From positions 1,282,458,277 to 1,282,522,276 of the forward strand of contig CM062818.1 of NCBI GenBank assembly GCA_031772625.1: DNA of 64,000 nucleotides. Reading direction: 5' to 3'. A model generated the notes under the pieces. It did not search any database, was not told where the DNA came from, and saw nothing but the letters and a program-made list of their open reading frames with translations. Every line of letters starts with the position of its first letter. Within the stretch, counting starts at the first letter, position 1. Shown piece after piece: positions 1-12,119 of this stretch. The DNA is from Pinus tabuliformis (taxonomy: Eukaryota > Streptophyta > Pinopsida > Pinales > Pinaceae). A program made the translations under genes and the position numbers.

Positions 1-644
1 TTTATTTAGTTAATGTTTTAGATTTTAAGTTTTATTTTAGATTTTTTAATATAAAAAAATAAAAATAAAAAGGATTTTAGGCTTTACGTTTAGTTTTAAT
101 ATAGTTAGGTTTTGAAATTTATTTAAAAAAAAAAAAAAAAAAAAAATCGAAAAAAATATAAAAAATTTTGTGGAAAATTTTTCTTCGTCAAATCCAGTTT
201 TATTTTCGGGAATTATTATCTTTCATGCTGAGATCTAAAATTTCCAAGTCGAGATATGAATATGATATCTGGTTAATGGTTTATGATTCGTGGTGGTTTA
301 AAGCATTTATTTCTTCAAAATTTTCAGTTGCCGGATATCGTTTTGGTCATGTGATTTAGCTGATGACAAATGATTGTTGTTCACGGTTTATGTTTCTGTA
401 TCATTTAACAAGTAATCATTGTAATAATAATCTCTTAAGGCACTGGTCTGCACAATTAATCAAATCATTTTAGTGCTTATCTTAATCGTGTCTCGTGTCT
501 CCCAACCAACTGGTCGACAGTTGGTCTCATCATCTCACAGGGTCTACCCCCCTTAGCCGCGGGAGACAGGCTTAAACGGAGGGATCGGGGATCAGAGTGA
601 CAACCCTCGGTCTGAGGGTTGTCGTGTCAATCCGCACGACAACA
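1..644 (+). repeat. 5' LTR (3' part only, cut by window edge)
   Basis: It aligns along its whole length with 5364-6003. It ends with CAACA at 644, directly before a primer-binding site. A 63-codon frame inside it (168-359) is mirrored in the other LTR and is not taken as a gene. Confidence 0.88.
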
Positions 645-649
645 TTTTT

Positions 650-667
650 TGGCGCCGTTGCCGGGGA
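650..667 (+). promoter_or_regulatory. Primer-binding site for tRNA-Asp (first copy)
   Basis: TGGCGCCGTTGCCGGGGA lies five bases after the LTR end. It is complementary to the 3' end of plant tRNA-Asp, a primer used by several plant gypsy lineages (family knowledge). Confidence 0.85.
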
Positions 668-748
668 ACTTTGTTTTCTCGGCGTTTCAACGACAATCAT
701 CTTTCTCATTTTTATCTTTTCATCTGGCCCGGCAACGCCAACATTTTT

Positions 749-766
749 TGGCGCCGTTGCCGGGGA
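749..766 (+). promoter_or_regulatory. Second, exact copy of the tRNA-Asp primer site
   Basis: The same 18 bases recur 99 bp downstream of the first site, with the same preceding ACATTTTTT. Just before it, near 730-740, lies GGCAACGCCA, a partial inverted copy that could pair with it. This looks like a local duplication of the LTR/primer-site junction. Confidence 0.8.
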
Positions 767-1109
767 TAGAGTTTTTCTGTTCCTGGAGGTTTCATCGACA
801 TTCACCTTCTCATCTTTCTCATCTCTCATTTGAGCTGGCAAATTCAACCTTTTGGGTTATCATTTAGATCTTTTATTGCCTTATTTTTCGCCATATCAGT
901 AGCATCTCTTCGGTTTGTTTCTTGTTTGGGTAGCGACTCCACTTTCTCATTCTTCCCAGACAAGAAGCTTTCCTCATATCTGCTTGTGGTTACTTTTTGG
1001 ATCCTAGAATCAGATTCATTGTTCAAGTGGCGACTCCACTTCTTTCATCTCTTAATTTTCTTGAGCAGAAATCTCTTTCTATCAGCCATTTGATCCCTTA
1101 TTGTTCATC

Positions 1110-2492
1110 ATGGATTATTCATTTAAACCATGTCATTTTACTGATAATCTCCATGATCTTCCGAAAGAGGCCATTTCTAAATTATTTAAGTTCTCGGGTG
1201 GTGATTCGGTCGCTGTTAGAAAACATTTAAACATGTTTAATTGTGTAATGATCATATATTGTAGACTTCCTCAATATAATCATGAAGATTTCAAGATGCG
1301 TCTATTTGTCCATTCTTTAGAGGGTGATGCCTTGAATTGGTTTAATAATTTTCCTAATGATTTTTTCACTTCTTTACAAGACATTCTCAATGCCTTTAAA
1401 GATAGATATGATAGTCCAAACAGCTTGCCTTCTCTCTCTAAAATTGTGCAAACGAAAGAAAGTAATCTTATAAAAAATCCAGCTGTTGAAGAAAGTTTTC
1501 AAGATATGTCATCAACCGGAAATATTGCAGATCATCATAGTGGAAAATCAGGGACAAATAATAGTGAAAGGGAAGAACAAAAGCAAATTATACAAGATCT
1601 AATGATGCTGGTAAGAAATATGGAAAGCAATCAAACTAGTCTTATCAATGATGTTAAAACTTTATGCACCCACCTGGAAAAACGTAATATGGAGTTGGAG
1701 GTCACACAAAATCAGCATGCTAAGGAAATTGAGGCAATGAAGACTAATCATGAAACAGAAATTAGATTCATGCAAAGCAAGATGTCAGGCTTAGAAGAAA
1801 ATATGGCGACCATGAAAGCTGATCATGATAGGGAAATTGATTCTATGCAAAACAAGTTATTAATTATGGATCATCAGTTGGCCACCATGCAAGCAAATCA
1901 TAAAGAAGAAATAAACTCTATACAGCATTGCTTGATGAACATAAAGGAAGAAAATGTTAAAGTAATAAAAGACATGGAAGAACATCAGGCCAGACAAATT
2001 AGTGCTATAAAAGTTGAACACTCTAGACAGATGGATGCCATTAGAATACAGGTTCAAAAGTTTCAGCAATTGGAAGATGAAAGAAACCAAATGACATCAA
2101 TAGATCAGGAGCCTTCTCATTTGTTGCAACAAGCTCCATCTTATTATGAGGAGGTTATTAGTTCAGTTGAAAGATGGTTGATTGAAGATAGACTTAAGAA
2201 TGATAAAGATCAGATGCAGGCTAAAGAAAGACATATCACGCATACTTCATCTGATAGTTTTGAAACAGAAAGTTCCAGGTCATCAGTAATTCAACCTGCC
2301 AGAAAGAAAAAACGTAAGAGAAAGAAAATAAGAAGAAGATTTGATGCATCAGACCGCCGTGAGCAGCTTGATTTTCGGATAGGAAAAAGTCCTACCATAT
2401 GCAAAATTGGACATGGCACATCCGACAAGCAGCCCACAGATTTGCCTGAAAGCAGGCAAATGCTCAGTATGCACTATATTGAACACATCTGA
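1110..2492 (+). CDS. Gag-like protein with long coiled coil, of an LTR element
   Basis: The frame is about 460 codons from the ATG at 1110 and looks whole. Residues 1-110 resemble the capsid part of plant retrotransposon Gag (the segment around DALNWFNNFP is typical). Residues of about 150-330 form a long heptad-rich coiled coil with repeated short modules such as MKTNH, MKADH and MQANH, suggesting internal duplication. A strongly basic stretch (KKKRKRKKIRRR) lies near residues 400-415 and could bind nucleic acid or act as a nuclear signal. There is no CCHC knuckle and no pol. It probably forms particles or multimers; what it packages is unknown. Confidence 0.75.
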   Translation: MDYSFKPCHFTDNLHDLPKEAISKLFKFSGGDSVAVRKHLNMFNCVMIIYCRLPQYNHEDFKMRLFVHSLEGDALNWFNNFPNDFFTSLQDILNAFKDRYDSPNSLPSLSKIVQTKESNLIKNPAVEESFQDMSSTGNIADHHSGKSGTNNSEREEQKQIIQDLMMLVRNMESNQTSLINDVKTLCTHLEKRNMELEVTQNQHAKEIEAMKTNHETEIRFMQSKMSGLEENMATMKADHDREIDSMQNKLLIMDHQLATMQANHKEEINSIQHCLMNIKEENVKVIKDMEEHQARQISAIKVEHSRQMDAIRIQVQKFQQLEDERNQMTSIDQEPSHLLQQAPSYYEEVISSVERWLIEDRLKNDKDQMQAKERHITHTSSDSFETESSRSSVIQPARKKKRKRKKIRRRFDASDRREQLDFRIGKSPTICKIGHGTSDKQPTDLPESRQMLSMHYIEHI

Positions 2493-2713
2493 TGCCGTAG
2501 GGCATCCTTTGTATCGTATTTCTAACCCTACTTGTTTTTTCCGCATTTTTATTTCTGCTTTAGATAGTTAATAAATGAAGAGCTTTTATCTTTCCTGTGC
2601 TTAATGTATATGATGATTTTTTGGATGGACGCTACTTATTTTTGTGTTGTATGGATGCAGATTCTGGATTCTCACATTCCTGCAAGCAGCAACGTGTCCC
2701 CAAGTAGAGCCAG

Positions 2714-5700
2714 ATGTTGACCACTACTGGTCAACTACCCATGCAGTACACCCCCCTTTTCTTTGCAAAAAGGGGTAGCACCTGATCAGCGTGTCCGTGC
2801 CATCCTGTAGTCATCAGCAGCTTAATCATTTTGATTGTAAACCAGTCTGCATGTATGAATTGTAAATAATCTTAGCAAACATGAATGTGAATTGCCTAGG
2901 TGGACCTAACATTCTAGTGGTAATCTACGTCCCGGAAGGTTTTTCGTCTCACCGATCCATGGATCGGCAGAGTTTTCCTTCAAACCTGACCCCAAAGCCG
3001 GGATGGATTTTGTCATTAGAACTTTAGGAGAATCCTAGTGTGTTGATCTGCTAGATTATAGTTGTGTCGCAGAACTGGGTGATTTGTGAGGGTCTATGTT
3101 AAAGGGTTTTCCCCCTTAAGATGTAAATTTGTAAAAGTCATCATGAAATGTGTCTTGAGGGTCGAAAAATGTTGTAAATCCCCTCATGAGTCCTAAGTCC
3201 TAGGTCCTAGGTGATGTTTCCGAAGGCTTAGTTCGGTGATCCATTTTAAAATGAATTAAAAAATTAAAAAATGAATAAAAAATAATAAAATAATAAAATT
3301 AATAAAAAATTAAAAAAATAATTAAAAATTAAAAAAATTAAAATAAATAAAAAATAATAAAAAATTAAAAAATAAAGCAAAAACCCTAACTAATAAAATA
3401 ATAATATTTTAAGTGAATGCATGCAAAATATTATTTTTTAATAAATCGACGGATGAGATCAAGAGATGTCTTGATCCTCATCAACGGTCGAGATCATTTC
3501 AGCATGGATCACTCGAACTAGCCGTTGGAGGCATTTCCTTTAAGTAGGGTGCTAGGGGTCATTTTCAGATCATCGGATCTGTGAGTCTAAGATTGAAGAA
3601 GCTCTCTTGTAAATCTGTTTCTAGTTAATAAAAGAAGACTTTGGGGTCCATATCTTGCTGGTGTTACTCTCTTGAAATGCTGTGAGATTGTTTAATTTTC
3701 TGCATATTTTCTTTTCAGCCATTAATAATAGCTTTTTTGTAGAGTATTGTGGGCACAGGTATCTTGTTCACTTGCTAGGGTTTGAGTACTGTTAGGGTTT
3801 CAGAAGTAATAGAAGGTATCTCCATTACTTTTTGAGATCTAGCAGCATTTTTGCCCTCTTTATTGACGGTTGTTTTGAGCTGTGCAGAAAACATTTTCTG
3901 AAGGAATTTTGTGGGCATTCGGGGAAGTTCTCGGCTGAACCAGCCAACTCCCGCAAGCATTTTTTGCTGAGCCCAGTTGGATTTGATCCTGGGTCTATCA
4001 TTCGATTTATTTTTCTAATTTGCATGAGAGATTTTCTGAAGTTCTTCACAGTGAAAACCTAAAATCTTTATTTCTTTGAAATATTTCTGTGCGTACTGCT
4101 AAATCTGGCTGCTAAGGGGCCAAAAAATGTGTACATTAATCAGATGTCTAGGGTTTCAAAATTTTCTGATCTAGGGTTTCATTTTCAGTTTTGCTTAGGT
4201 CAGGTTTATTTAGGGTTTTGATTTTGGTTTTATGTACATATTATTTTTGGGTGATTTCAGGTGGCAGAAGCAAACACCAGATATCGATCTGAGGGCCAAG
4301 CCAGGTCCAAGCAGCGAAGTATTTACATCTGCTCCCAGCATTCAAGTGAATAGATGGTGGCATTTACGCATTAAATCTCGGAAACGATTCACGTCCAACC
4401 GTTGTCTTCACATACGCCTGTGTTGTCATTGGTTGTTGTTTCTGCGTGGAGGTGATATCTTGAAATCGTATTCCTATCCTTCTGAAAAAACATTTGCAGT
4501 GGCATCAAACCGTATTCACGCCAATCATCCAGGATTCTGCAATCGTCAAACGGAGTAAGGGCTGACTGAGAATGACAGATGGAGTTTTGGTGACTTCATC
4601 GAAATTTTCTACACTACACTGTCAGTAAAACGAATCTCACAATCCACACAGTTTCTGTCGGTGTAGCAGGTAATATCACTATATACGTTGCAGAGTTAAA
4701 TTTCAGTTGCATCTACATTTCATCTGCAGAAGCCAGAATTCTTTCAATACGCTTCAGGTAAGCTTCCCCGCGTATTCCATCACGTTGTCAAAAAAAATTT
4801 GCTATGACATATTCGAAAGTATGCAGGGTTATACAGTTTCGTGATTTTTCTCGAGGGCATTCACGCAGTTATATTTCCGATTTTGATCTGAGCATATAGT
4901 TTCGGTATATTTTTACAGTGATCCAATGCGTTTTTTGTCAATAGCGTAGCTTTAGGGTTCAACGCGTTTGAATTTTTTTTGTTGTTCTAACGTAGGCTAG
5001 CATAATCATAGTTTCGTTTCATTACTTTTAGGTTTAATAATTTTAAATCATATGAAAAATAAAAATACGATTTGTTGTTTTCATTTTTAGCGTAGGTTTT
5101 TTTTAATTTAGATTTTAATTTGACTTTTAGGTAGGTTTAGATTTAAAAAAAAATTCGTATAGTTTTCTTTTGTTTAGTTTTAGTTTCATATTTCATTAGA
5201 TTTTAATAGTTTATTTTTAGATTTTTTTTATTTATTTATATGTAAAGTCTTGAAAAGAATAAAAAATAAAAAAAATAAAAAGTGAATAGAATTAAGTTTT
5301 AGTATCTGTTTGTTAATTTTTCCAAAATTTTGATTCTTAGTATAGATTTAAAATTTTGTAGTTTTTATTTAGTTAATGTTTTAGATTTTAAGTTTTATTT
5401 TAGATTTTTTAATATAAAAAAATAAAAATAAAAAGGATTTTAGGCTTTACGTTTAGTTTTAATATAGTTAGGTTTTGAAATTTATTTAAAAAAAAAAAAA
5501 AAAAATCGAAAAAAATATAAAAATTTTTGTGGAAAATTTTTCTTCGTCAGATCCAGTTTTATTTTCGGGAATTATTATCTTTCATGCTGAGATCTAAAAT
5601 TTCCAAGTCGAGATACGAATATGATATCTGGTTAATGGTTTATGATTCGTGGTGGTTTAAAGCATTTATTTCTTCAAAATTTTCAGTTGCCGGATATCAT

Positions 5701-6003
5701 TTTGGTCATGTGATTTAGCTGATGACAAATGATTGCTGTTCACGGTTTATGTTTCTGTATCATTTAACAAGTAATCATTGTAATAATAATCTCTTAAGGC
5801 ACTGGTCTGCACAATTAATCAAATCATTTTAGTGCTTATCTTAATCGTGTCTCGTGTCTCCCAACCAACTGGTCGACAGTTGGTCTCATCATCTCACAGG
5901 GTCTACCCCCCTTCGCCGCGGGAGACAGGCTTAAATGGAGGGATCGGGGATCAGGGTGACAGCCCCCGGTCTGAGGGTTGTCGTGTCAATCCGCGCGACA
6001 ACA
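2714..6003 (+). repeat. 3' LTR of the gag-only gypsy-type element (3.29 kb)
   Basis: It begins TGTTGACCACTACTGGTCAA at 2714 and ends CGACAACA at 6003. The start is fixed by the solo LTR of the same family at 36359-39928 (reverse strand), which shows the same TGTTGACCAC start and has target duplications. A very AT-rich block lies at about 3252-3380. No gene was seen in this LTR. Confidence 0.85.
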
Positions 6004-7497
6004 CAATGAATGAGCAATACCAATCTATCATGAAAAATGGAGCTTGGGAAATTGTCCCAAGACCAAATGACAAGTCAGTGGTAACCTCCAAATGGTTATA
6101 TAAAATAAAGCACGCTGCCGATGGAAGCATTGACAAACTCAAGGCAAGATTCGTGGCTCGAGGCTTCTCTCAGGAAGAAGGCATTGACTATGAAGAAACC
6201 GTTGCTCCCACAGCAAGGTACACCACAATCCGATCTCTCATATCTTTGGCAACATCCATGAGATGGAAGGTACATCAAATGGATGTCAAAACAACATTTT
6301 TGAATGACACCATAGATGGAGAAGTCTACATCGAACAACCATTAGGATATGAAGTAAAGGAAAGAAAGACTCACATTTGCAGATTAAAGAAGGCACTCTA
6401 TGGACTCAAGCAAGCTCCTAGGGCATGGTATGCCAGAATGTATGCATACTTGCAAAGATTGCGTTTCAAGACAAGTACTGGAGATCCAAACCTTTACATC
6501 AAAATAGAAAATGATGAACTTGTCATCATACTTCTATATGTAGACGATTTTATTATCACTGGGATCGAAGAAAGAATTCAAGAATGTAAGAAATTGCTAG
6601 TCGCAGAATTTGACATTAAGGATTTAGGACTCATGCACTACTATTTTGGTCTAGAAGTTTGGCAAGAGCCAAATGAAATCTCCCTGGGGCAAGGGAAGTA
6701 TGTGATCGAATTACTAAAAAAATTTGATATGATGGAATGCAAACCCATGACTACTCTGATGATCACAAACTTGAAGATGTTAAGAAACTATGAATCCAGT
6801 CCAGTAAATCCTACCAAGTATAGAGAACTAGTAGGATCTCTGATGTATCTAGTAACTAGTCGGCCAGATATATGTTTTGCAGTAAACATTCTCAGCCAAT
6901 TTCAAATAGAACCGAGACATGATCATTGGATAGCTGCAAAACACATATTAAGATATCTACAAGGAACCATCCACTATTGCCTGAAATATGAAAAGGGAAG
7001 AAGTGTAAATCTAGAAGGATTCGTTGATTCCGAATGGGGTGGAAGCGAGACGGTTGGAAGAAGCACTACAGGAGGATGTTTTAACCTAGGATCCTCTATG
7101 GTCTCTTGGATGAACAAAAAGCAAGAGACAGTGACCTTAAGTAGTGTTGAAGCCGAGTACGTTGCAGCCTGTGAAGTAAGCAAGGAAGCAGTCTAGTTGA
7201 AAAAGATGCTATTTGATTTGTTTGCAAGACCATTGGACCCTACCATCATACATTGTCATAATACCGGCTATATAAGACTATCTCAGGACCTAGTATTTCA
7301 TGGGAAAACGAAGCACATAAACAAAAAATACCACTAGATTCGAAAGTTGGTACAAGATGGTGTGTTGAAGCTGGAGTATATCCCCACCGATGATCAAATT
7401 GCAGACATTCTGACGAAGTCTATACCCAATAAAAAGCTTATGTATTTCAGAAATAAGCTTGGCTTGGTTGACATATCTTCCCTAGTTGAGAGGGAGA
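6004..7497 (+). pseudogene. Copia reverse transcriptase and RNase H region (fossil)
   Basis: The frame starts in the region before motif A and carries WLYKIKHAADG, the RT stretch KVHQMDVKTTFLN, the catalytic LLYVDDF, and the RNase H block around WGGSETVGRSTTGGC. The tail has the usual copia end ADILTKSIP. These give order RT then RNase H, as in all Ty1/copia elements. It is largely open, with about one or two breaks, and its 5' half has been separated by the insertion of the gypsy-type element. Confidence 0.85.
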
Positions 7498-7919
7498 GAT
7501 AGACACATCATCCTTGTCTTCATTTTGAAGAAAGGATGGAGGATTGAGCAATCATCTGACATCTGATACTCTTTGAGGATGTGTAGGGCATCCAAGATAA
7601 GAGTAGGCAAGAGGACCAATATTCTTTGAGGGTTGGGGACCCAAGATAAGAATAGTCCTAGAAGGTCATACTCAGTGAACACCCAGGTGGGTATGTACCT
7701 TGAGAGACAATGATGAAGGTGTCTATCATCATTGGTCTCGCCAACATTGTGCTCTAATCTATTAAGAGATAGAGTTGTTAGTCAAGGCCTTACTATGTGA
7801 CAATGTTGGTTATCATGATGCTATACAGATTGATTACTAGTTCGACTCTTTTTATGAGATCTCTTTAGTGATGAATAGCCTTGTACCATTTAATGAATAC
7901 CTCCCTAGTTAAGAGGGAG

Positions 7920-8945
7920 TGTTGAAGAAAATGTAACTAGGTTCGGTTTTCATTATGACTTGTAAATATAATATTATGTAAAGAAAAGAAACATTTATTA
8001 TTCCTTGCATCATGGGTTTCATGAGCAAGATGTGTTTACCATAGGTCAAAGACATCTTCTTGATGTCTTTAGGATTTTGTGTCTTAACATAAGTATTATT
8101 GAAGTCATGTCAAAGATCTACGCTTCAATAAACAAGTGTCACTATCCCTTGCAAGTCGGCTAAATGAAAAAAGTAATCTCCTTGATAAGTCGACCCAGCT
8201 TATGGCTCACATGTCGGCCTAATGTATGTCAATGCTGATCCATATATATAACGCATGAAGTGGCATCACAAAGACAAAACTTCAGATCATCTCTGAAGAA
8301 GTAAGCGAAGAAGAACACAGTGAACCACAGTGAAATACCCTCCTCTCTGTGAAGTCTGTCTCTCGGTGAAGCTTGAACACTGGTTTGTCTCTCGGTGAAG
8401 CTCGGATACTAGTCTATCTCTTGGTTAAGCTCAGAACATAGTCTATCTCTCAAAGAAGTCATCTATCTCACTATGAAGTTTGTCTCTCGGTGAAGTCTGT
8501 CTCTTGGTGAAGCTCGGATGATCTATATTCTCTCGGTATAAGGCTGTCCTATCACGGCCAGTACAGCAGAGAACTCAACACACTGTCTCAAACACTGTGT
8601 CATTCAAGATAAAGAGAAGAACTATGGTAGTCGAGAAGCAGTGGACTGTGATAAGAAGGCGAATGTATAAGGAGGCCAAAGGTGAAGATGTGCAGTGTCA
8701 TAAAGACAAGAGACTGTGAAACGAAGACCGAATAGTGCAAGGGATAGTGACAAACATATTGAAGGTAATCTTTAGTCAAAGTTTTGTCAAGGGTCTTGGT
8801 ATTCATCCACTAAACATCTATAAGAAGAGATTCAAGGGTTTTACTCTCAAGAGGAGAGGTGTTTCCCTGGCTTAAAGCGAACATACTGTGTACTTGTTCT
8901 ACTGTTGATCTTCTATTTTGATAATTGTTTGAAGAACACAGTAAC
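7920..8945 (+). repeat. 3' LTR of copia family C
   Basis: The start follows a polypurine tract at about 7910-7919. A TATA-like CATATATATAAC sits near 8240. A related LTR, in reverse, starts at 60106 with TGTTGGAAAATGTAACTAGG. The 3' border near 8945 is an estimate; no primer site follows. Confidence 0.65.
8349..8545 (+). repeat. Degenerate short tandem repeat in the LTR
   Basis: The motif GTCTCTCGGTGAAGCT and close variants recur about seven times with irregular spacing of roughly 20-40 bp. It lies downstream of the TATA-like box, so probably in the transcribed part of the LTR. Confidence 0.75.
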
Positions 8946-9012
8946 ATAATGAAGATAAGCAGAGAAAGACAACACAAACGTAATCAATAAGTTTACGAAG
9001 AATCACTAAGCC

Positions 9013-10563
9013 ATGAATTGCCCTAGATTCTTCAACATTGGCAACATATTATATATACCAGGTTTGAAAAAGAATTTGGTTTCTATTTCATGTTTGGAAG
9101 ATAAAGGATCTAGAGTAGCATATGTCGATGGTCAAATCCTTGCATGGTCCATGGGTTCAAGTATAGACTCTGCTAGAGTAATTGGAGTTTGTGAAGGAAG
9201 GTTGTATAAACTCTTAAAACAACTAGCTCCAGCATTAGGGCACAATGGTATCAATTCATGTCAACAAGGTTGTGCACTTGGGAAAAATGTTAAGAAGTCT
9301 TTTCCAAGCAGTGACAGTAGGTCCAAGGAAATCTTGGATCTAGTTCAATCTAATGTGTGTGGTCCAATGCTAGTGAAATCTCTTGGAGGCTCTTCGTACT
9401 ATGTAATTTTTATTGATGATTTCTCTCGTAAGACATGGATTTATTTCATGAAGACCAAGGATGAATTCTTCAACAAAATTGAAGAATTCAAGGCTAAAGT
9501 AGAAAACTTGACAGACAAGAAAATCAAGATTTTGAGATCAGGTAATGGAGGAGAATACACTTCCAAGGAACTTGTTGCCTTATGTAAAGTTGGGATTATG
9601 AGGGAGTTGATAGTCCCTTACAATCCACAACAAAATGGTGTTGTTGAAAGAAATAAAGGGTCCATTGAAGAATCTGTGAAGGCAACGATGCATGACCAAG
9701 ACTTGCCCATGTTGTTATGGAACGAAGCATCCATGACAACAGTCTATATTCAAAATAAGAGTCCCCATCAAATATTGGAAGAGAAGACTCTTGAAGAAGC
9801 GTTCACCAGACAGAAACCAAAGGTTGGAAATTAGAGAATCTTTGGTTGTCCAGTTTACATTCATGTACCCAAAGATAAGAGGAAGAAACTGGAACCTTCA
9901 GGAAAGAAAGGAATATTTGTTTAATACAATGAGTCATCAAAGGCCCATAAAATTTATGTTCCGGGACAGTGATAGGTTGAAGTCAACAGGGACATTACTT
10001 TTGATGTGAATGTTGCCTATTGGAAATCCAAAGAAATTCCCATGGACTCCAATGATGATGACGAACATGAAGCTCCCAAGGAAGAGAGTCCAGGTCCTTC
10101 CAATTCTACAAAACATCCCGTAGATCATTAAGAAGAGCCAAAAGAGCCTAGTAAATCAATGGATCCAGTTGTTATTCCTGAAATCAGGAAGAGGCCAGCT
10201 TCGCTTAGATCTACCTTCCAGGAAGTAGAAGGACATGCAAAACTACGTGGCACCTTCAAGGAAAGCAAGAGACCGAAGAGGTATTCTGGATATGCAGTAT
10301 TGATGAGTAATCTCATTGATTCTGAACCTTCAAACTATGAAGAAGCAACTATCCAGCAAGTTTGGAAGGATGTGATAATGGAAGAATACTAATCTATTAT
10401 GAAGAATGATGTATGGGAGATTGTTCCTAGACTTGAAGGGAAGTTAGTGGTGACCTCCAAATGGGTATACAAGATCAAGCATGCAGTGGATGGCAAAATT
10501 GACAAGTACACAGCAAGATTTGTGGCTAGAGGATTCTCCCAGAAAAAGGGAGAGGATTACGAT
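9013..10563 (+). pseudogene. Copia fragment: end of protease region, integrase, start of RT
   Basis: Recognisable copia blocks in order are LYIPGLKKNLVSIS, the integrase core with FIDDFSRKTWIYFMKTKDE and YNPQQNGVVER, and the first RT block VTSKWVYKIKHA. It stops within the first part of RT at about 10563, beyond which the sequence is unrelated. No gag and no LTR of its own were found. It may be a deleted relative of the element whose LTR lies at 7920-8945. It has a few breaks. Confidence 0.8.
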
Positions 10564-12013
10564 TTTTCCTTGGCCCAATTGCGGAGAAATTGATGCCCTA
10601 GGTGACCCAATGGGGCTACACTTGGGAAAAGGGGAAAAATAGTAAAAGAAAGATTAAAACGATCACCCTTTTTAGGGACAGTGCCTAATTCACTTGGGGA
10701 TATGGAGTCAAAGATGATAATGAGTAAGAACTTGGTTTCTTGATCAAGGAGGCCCAGAAAGTCAACTTCATGCAATGTTGAGAGAAAGAAAAGAAAAGCA
10801 ACCTTTAAGCATTTATACTTCAATGCAAACGATGCAAGCTTATCCAGACAAACAATCTCCATGACATTTCATTCATATAACATTGGCCCATACATTAAAT
10901 TAGCTAAAACATGCTCAATTCCACATTTCGATAATGCAGCAACTAGCCCTAATTTTAGCCGTATGCAGCAACAATAATAATAACATCAAAATTTGCTTAC
11001 AACGTTATAAAGTATATCCAACCAGCATTTTGTTTACAAGACAAAGCTCCAAGACAAGATAAATAGCCCAAATCCATACATCAAAATTCATCCATCATCC
11101 AAAATAATCCTCCAAGGAAAAATTGTGAAGTCTCTATGGATAGAGAGATCCCAAGTCAAGCGATGATACAAATAAATGTATCTAACATCAATATATAGCC
11201 TCCTAATGACTTTGACTTAGCCTATGGGCCCCTAAAGATAAAATAATGTGCAAATAATGGCTCTAAACGGTGACAAGCCCACCATATTAGCTCATAATGT
11301 AAAAACAAGCCTCATAAGGGGCCAAATAATGATGTATGCATGTCATAGGGCCCTCCAAAGGCTCAATAACATCCTGAAGTGCCATATTGAGGAATAAATC
11401 CCTCAGAATATGATGGACAAGGGGGTGGCCCCTTGTTCTCCAAGTAGTAGACTTGTGGTACTCTCAGTGGGTCTGGACTCTGAGGGCACATCAATGATGC
11501 CATGGGTCTCCATATGAATCGTAGATGTCTGTAGATCCTCTGCAATGGTCTAGGTGGTGGAATGAATGCTTCCATGACATCATACAAGTATTATGGTACC
11601 TGCCAAGAGTGTGGGGCTCCTGTGGGGGCCTGCTAGGCATAGTGTACCAATCATGTCACCATCAATCAAAAGTGGATCGCTAATAGTTTCTGAACATCCA
11701 TGAAGATCTGAGGAGTGTTTTCTATTGTTGTGGAGGCCCATGGCTCTCTATGCACACCCTACATGTGCCAATGTGGGCCTATGGGGTTCAGGACCCCATA
11801 TAGGGAAGCCAAACCCAAGTAGAAAACACCTGCAACCCTGCATAAGATCCAATGCATCCCCTAGGCTTCCAGTACAATCAGTCACTAAAATAATCGGGTA
11901 AAGGAGCTTACAAACCATGGATAACAAGGTGGGTACTTCATAATGGCATGCTCTTCCGTAGCGGGCTTTGGCATGTGCTAGTGTCTCCAAACTCCAAAGG
12001 GGGTTAGCCAAGT
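10564..12013. other. Old unique sequence, no gene seen
   Basis: No supported coding region, LTR or RNA gene. The sequence is contiguous in origin with 18858-18983 and 28931-29924, judged by target duplications of the insertions that separate them. If the P4H reading of the window is right, this is intron. Confidence 0.5.
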
Positions 12014-12119
12014 CAATGTTGCGAACATCTCGATAACATCCCGATTTTATCTTGAAATCACGATTTTTTGGCCTAGCCAATGTTTGCCGATTTTCACTGA
12101 TATTTTGATGGTATCTTGA

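Larger units (their letters stand above)
1..6003 (+). mobile_element. Gypsy-type LTR element with gag-like gene only (TR-GAG/LARD type)
   Basis: Bases 1-644 and 5364-6003 are near-identical, with roughly a dozen substitutions plus poly-A length differences, and both end in CGACAACA. They are the 3' parts of the two LTRs; the left LTR is cut by the window edge. A primer site for tRNA-Asp follows the left LTR, and a single gag-like frame (1110-2492) fills the short internal region of about 2.07 kb. No protease, integrase or reverse transcriptase is visible, so the element would depend on another element's enzymes. It interrupts a copia reverse transcriptase region that resumes at 6004. The LTR similarity of about 98% makes it one of the younger insertions here. 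It looks whole for its type. Confidence 0.85.
6004..8945 (+). mobile_element. Copia element (family C), 3' part; host of the gypsy-type insertion
   Basis: A copia reverse transcriptase/RNase H region resumes at 6004 exactly where the gypsy-type LTR ends. Its upstream half must lie left of the window. A polypurine tract (AAGAGGGAG) precedes an LTR start TGTTGAAG at 7920. The far end is approximate. The coding part has few breaks apart from the large insertion. Confidence 0.8.

Noticed and set aside
168-359. A 63-codon frame also present at 5527-5718
   Set aside because: It lies in both LTRs of one element and is shared only because the LTRs are copies. No motif, no independent support.
572-847. 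Overlapping short frames around the primer sites (both strands)
   Set aside because: They arise from the duplicated primer-site repeat and its complement. No protein similarity.
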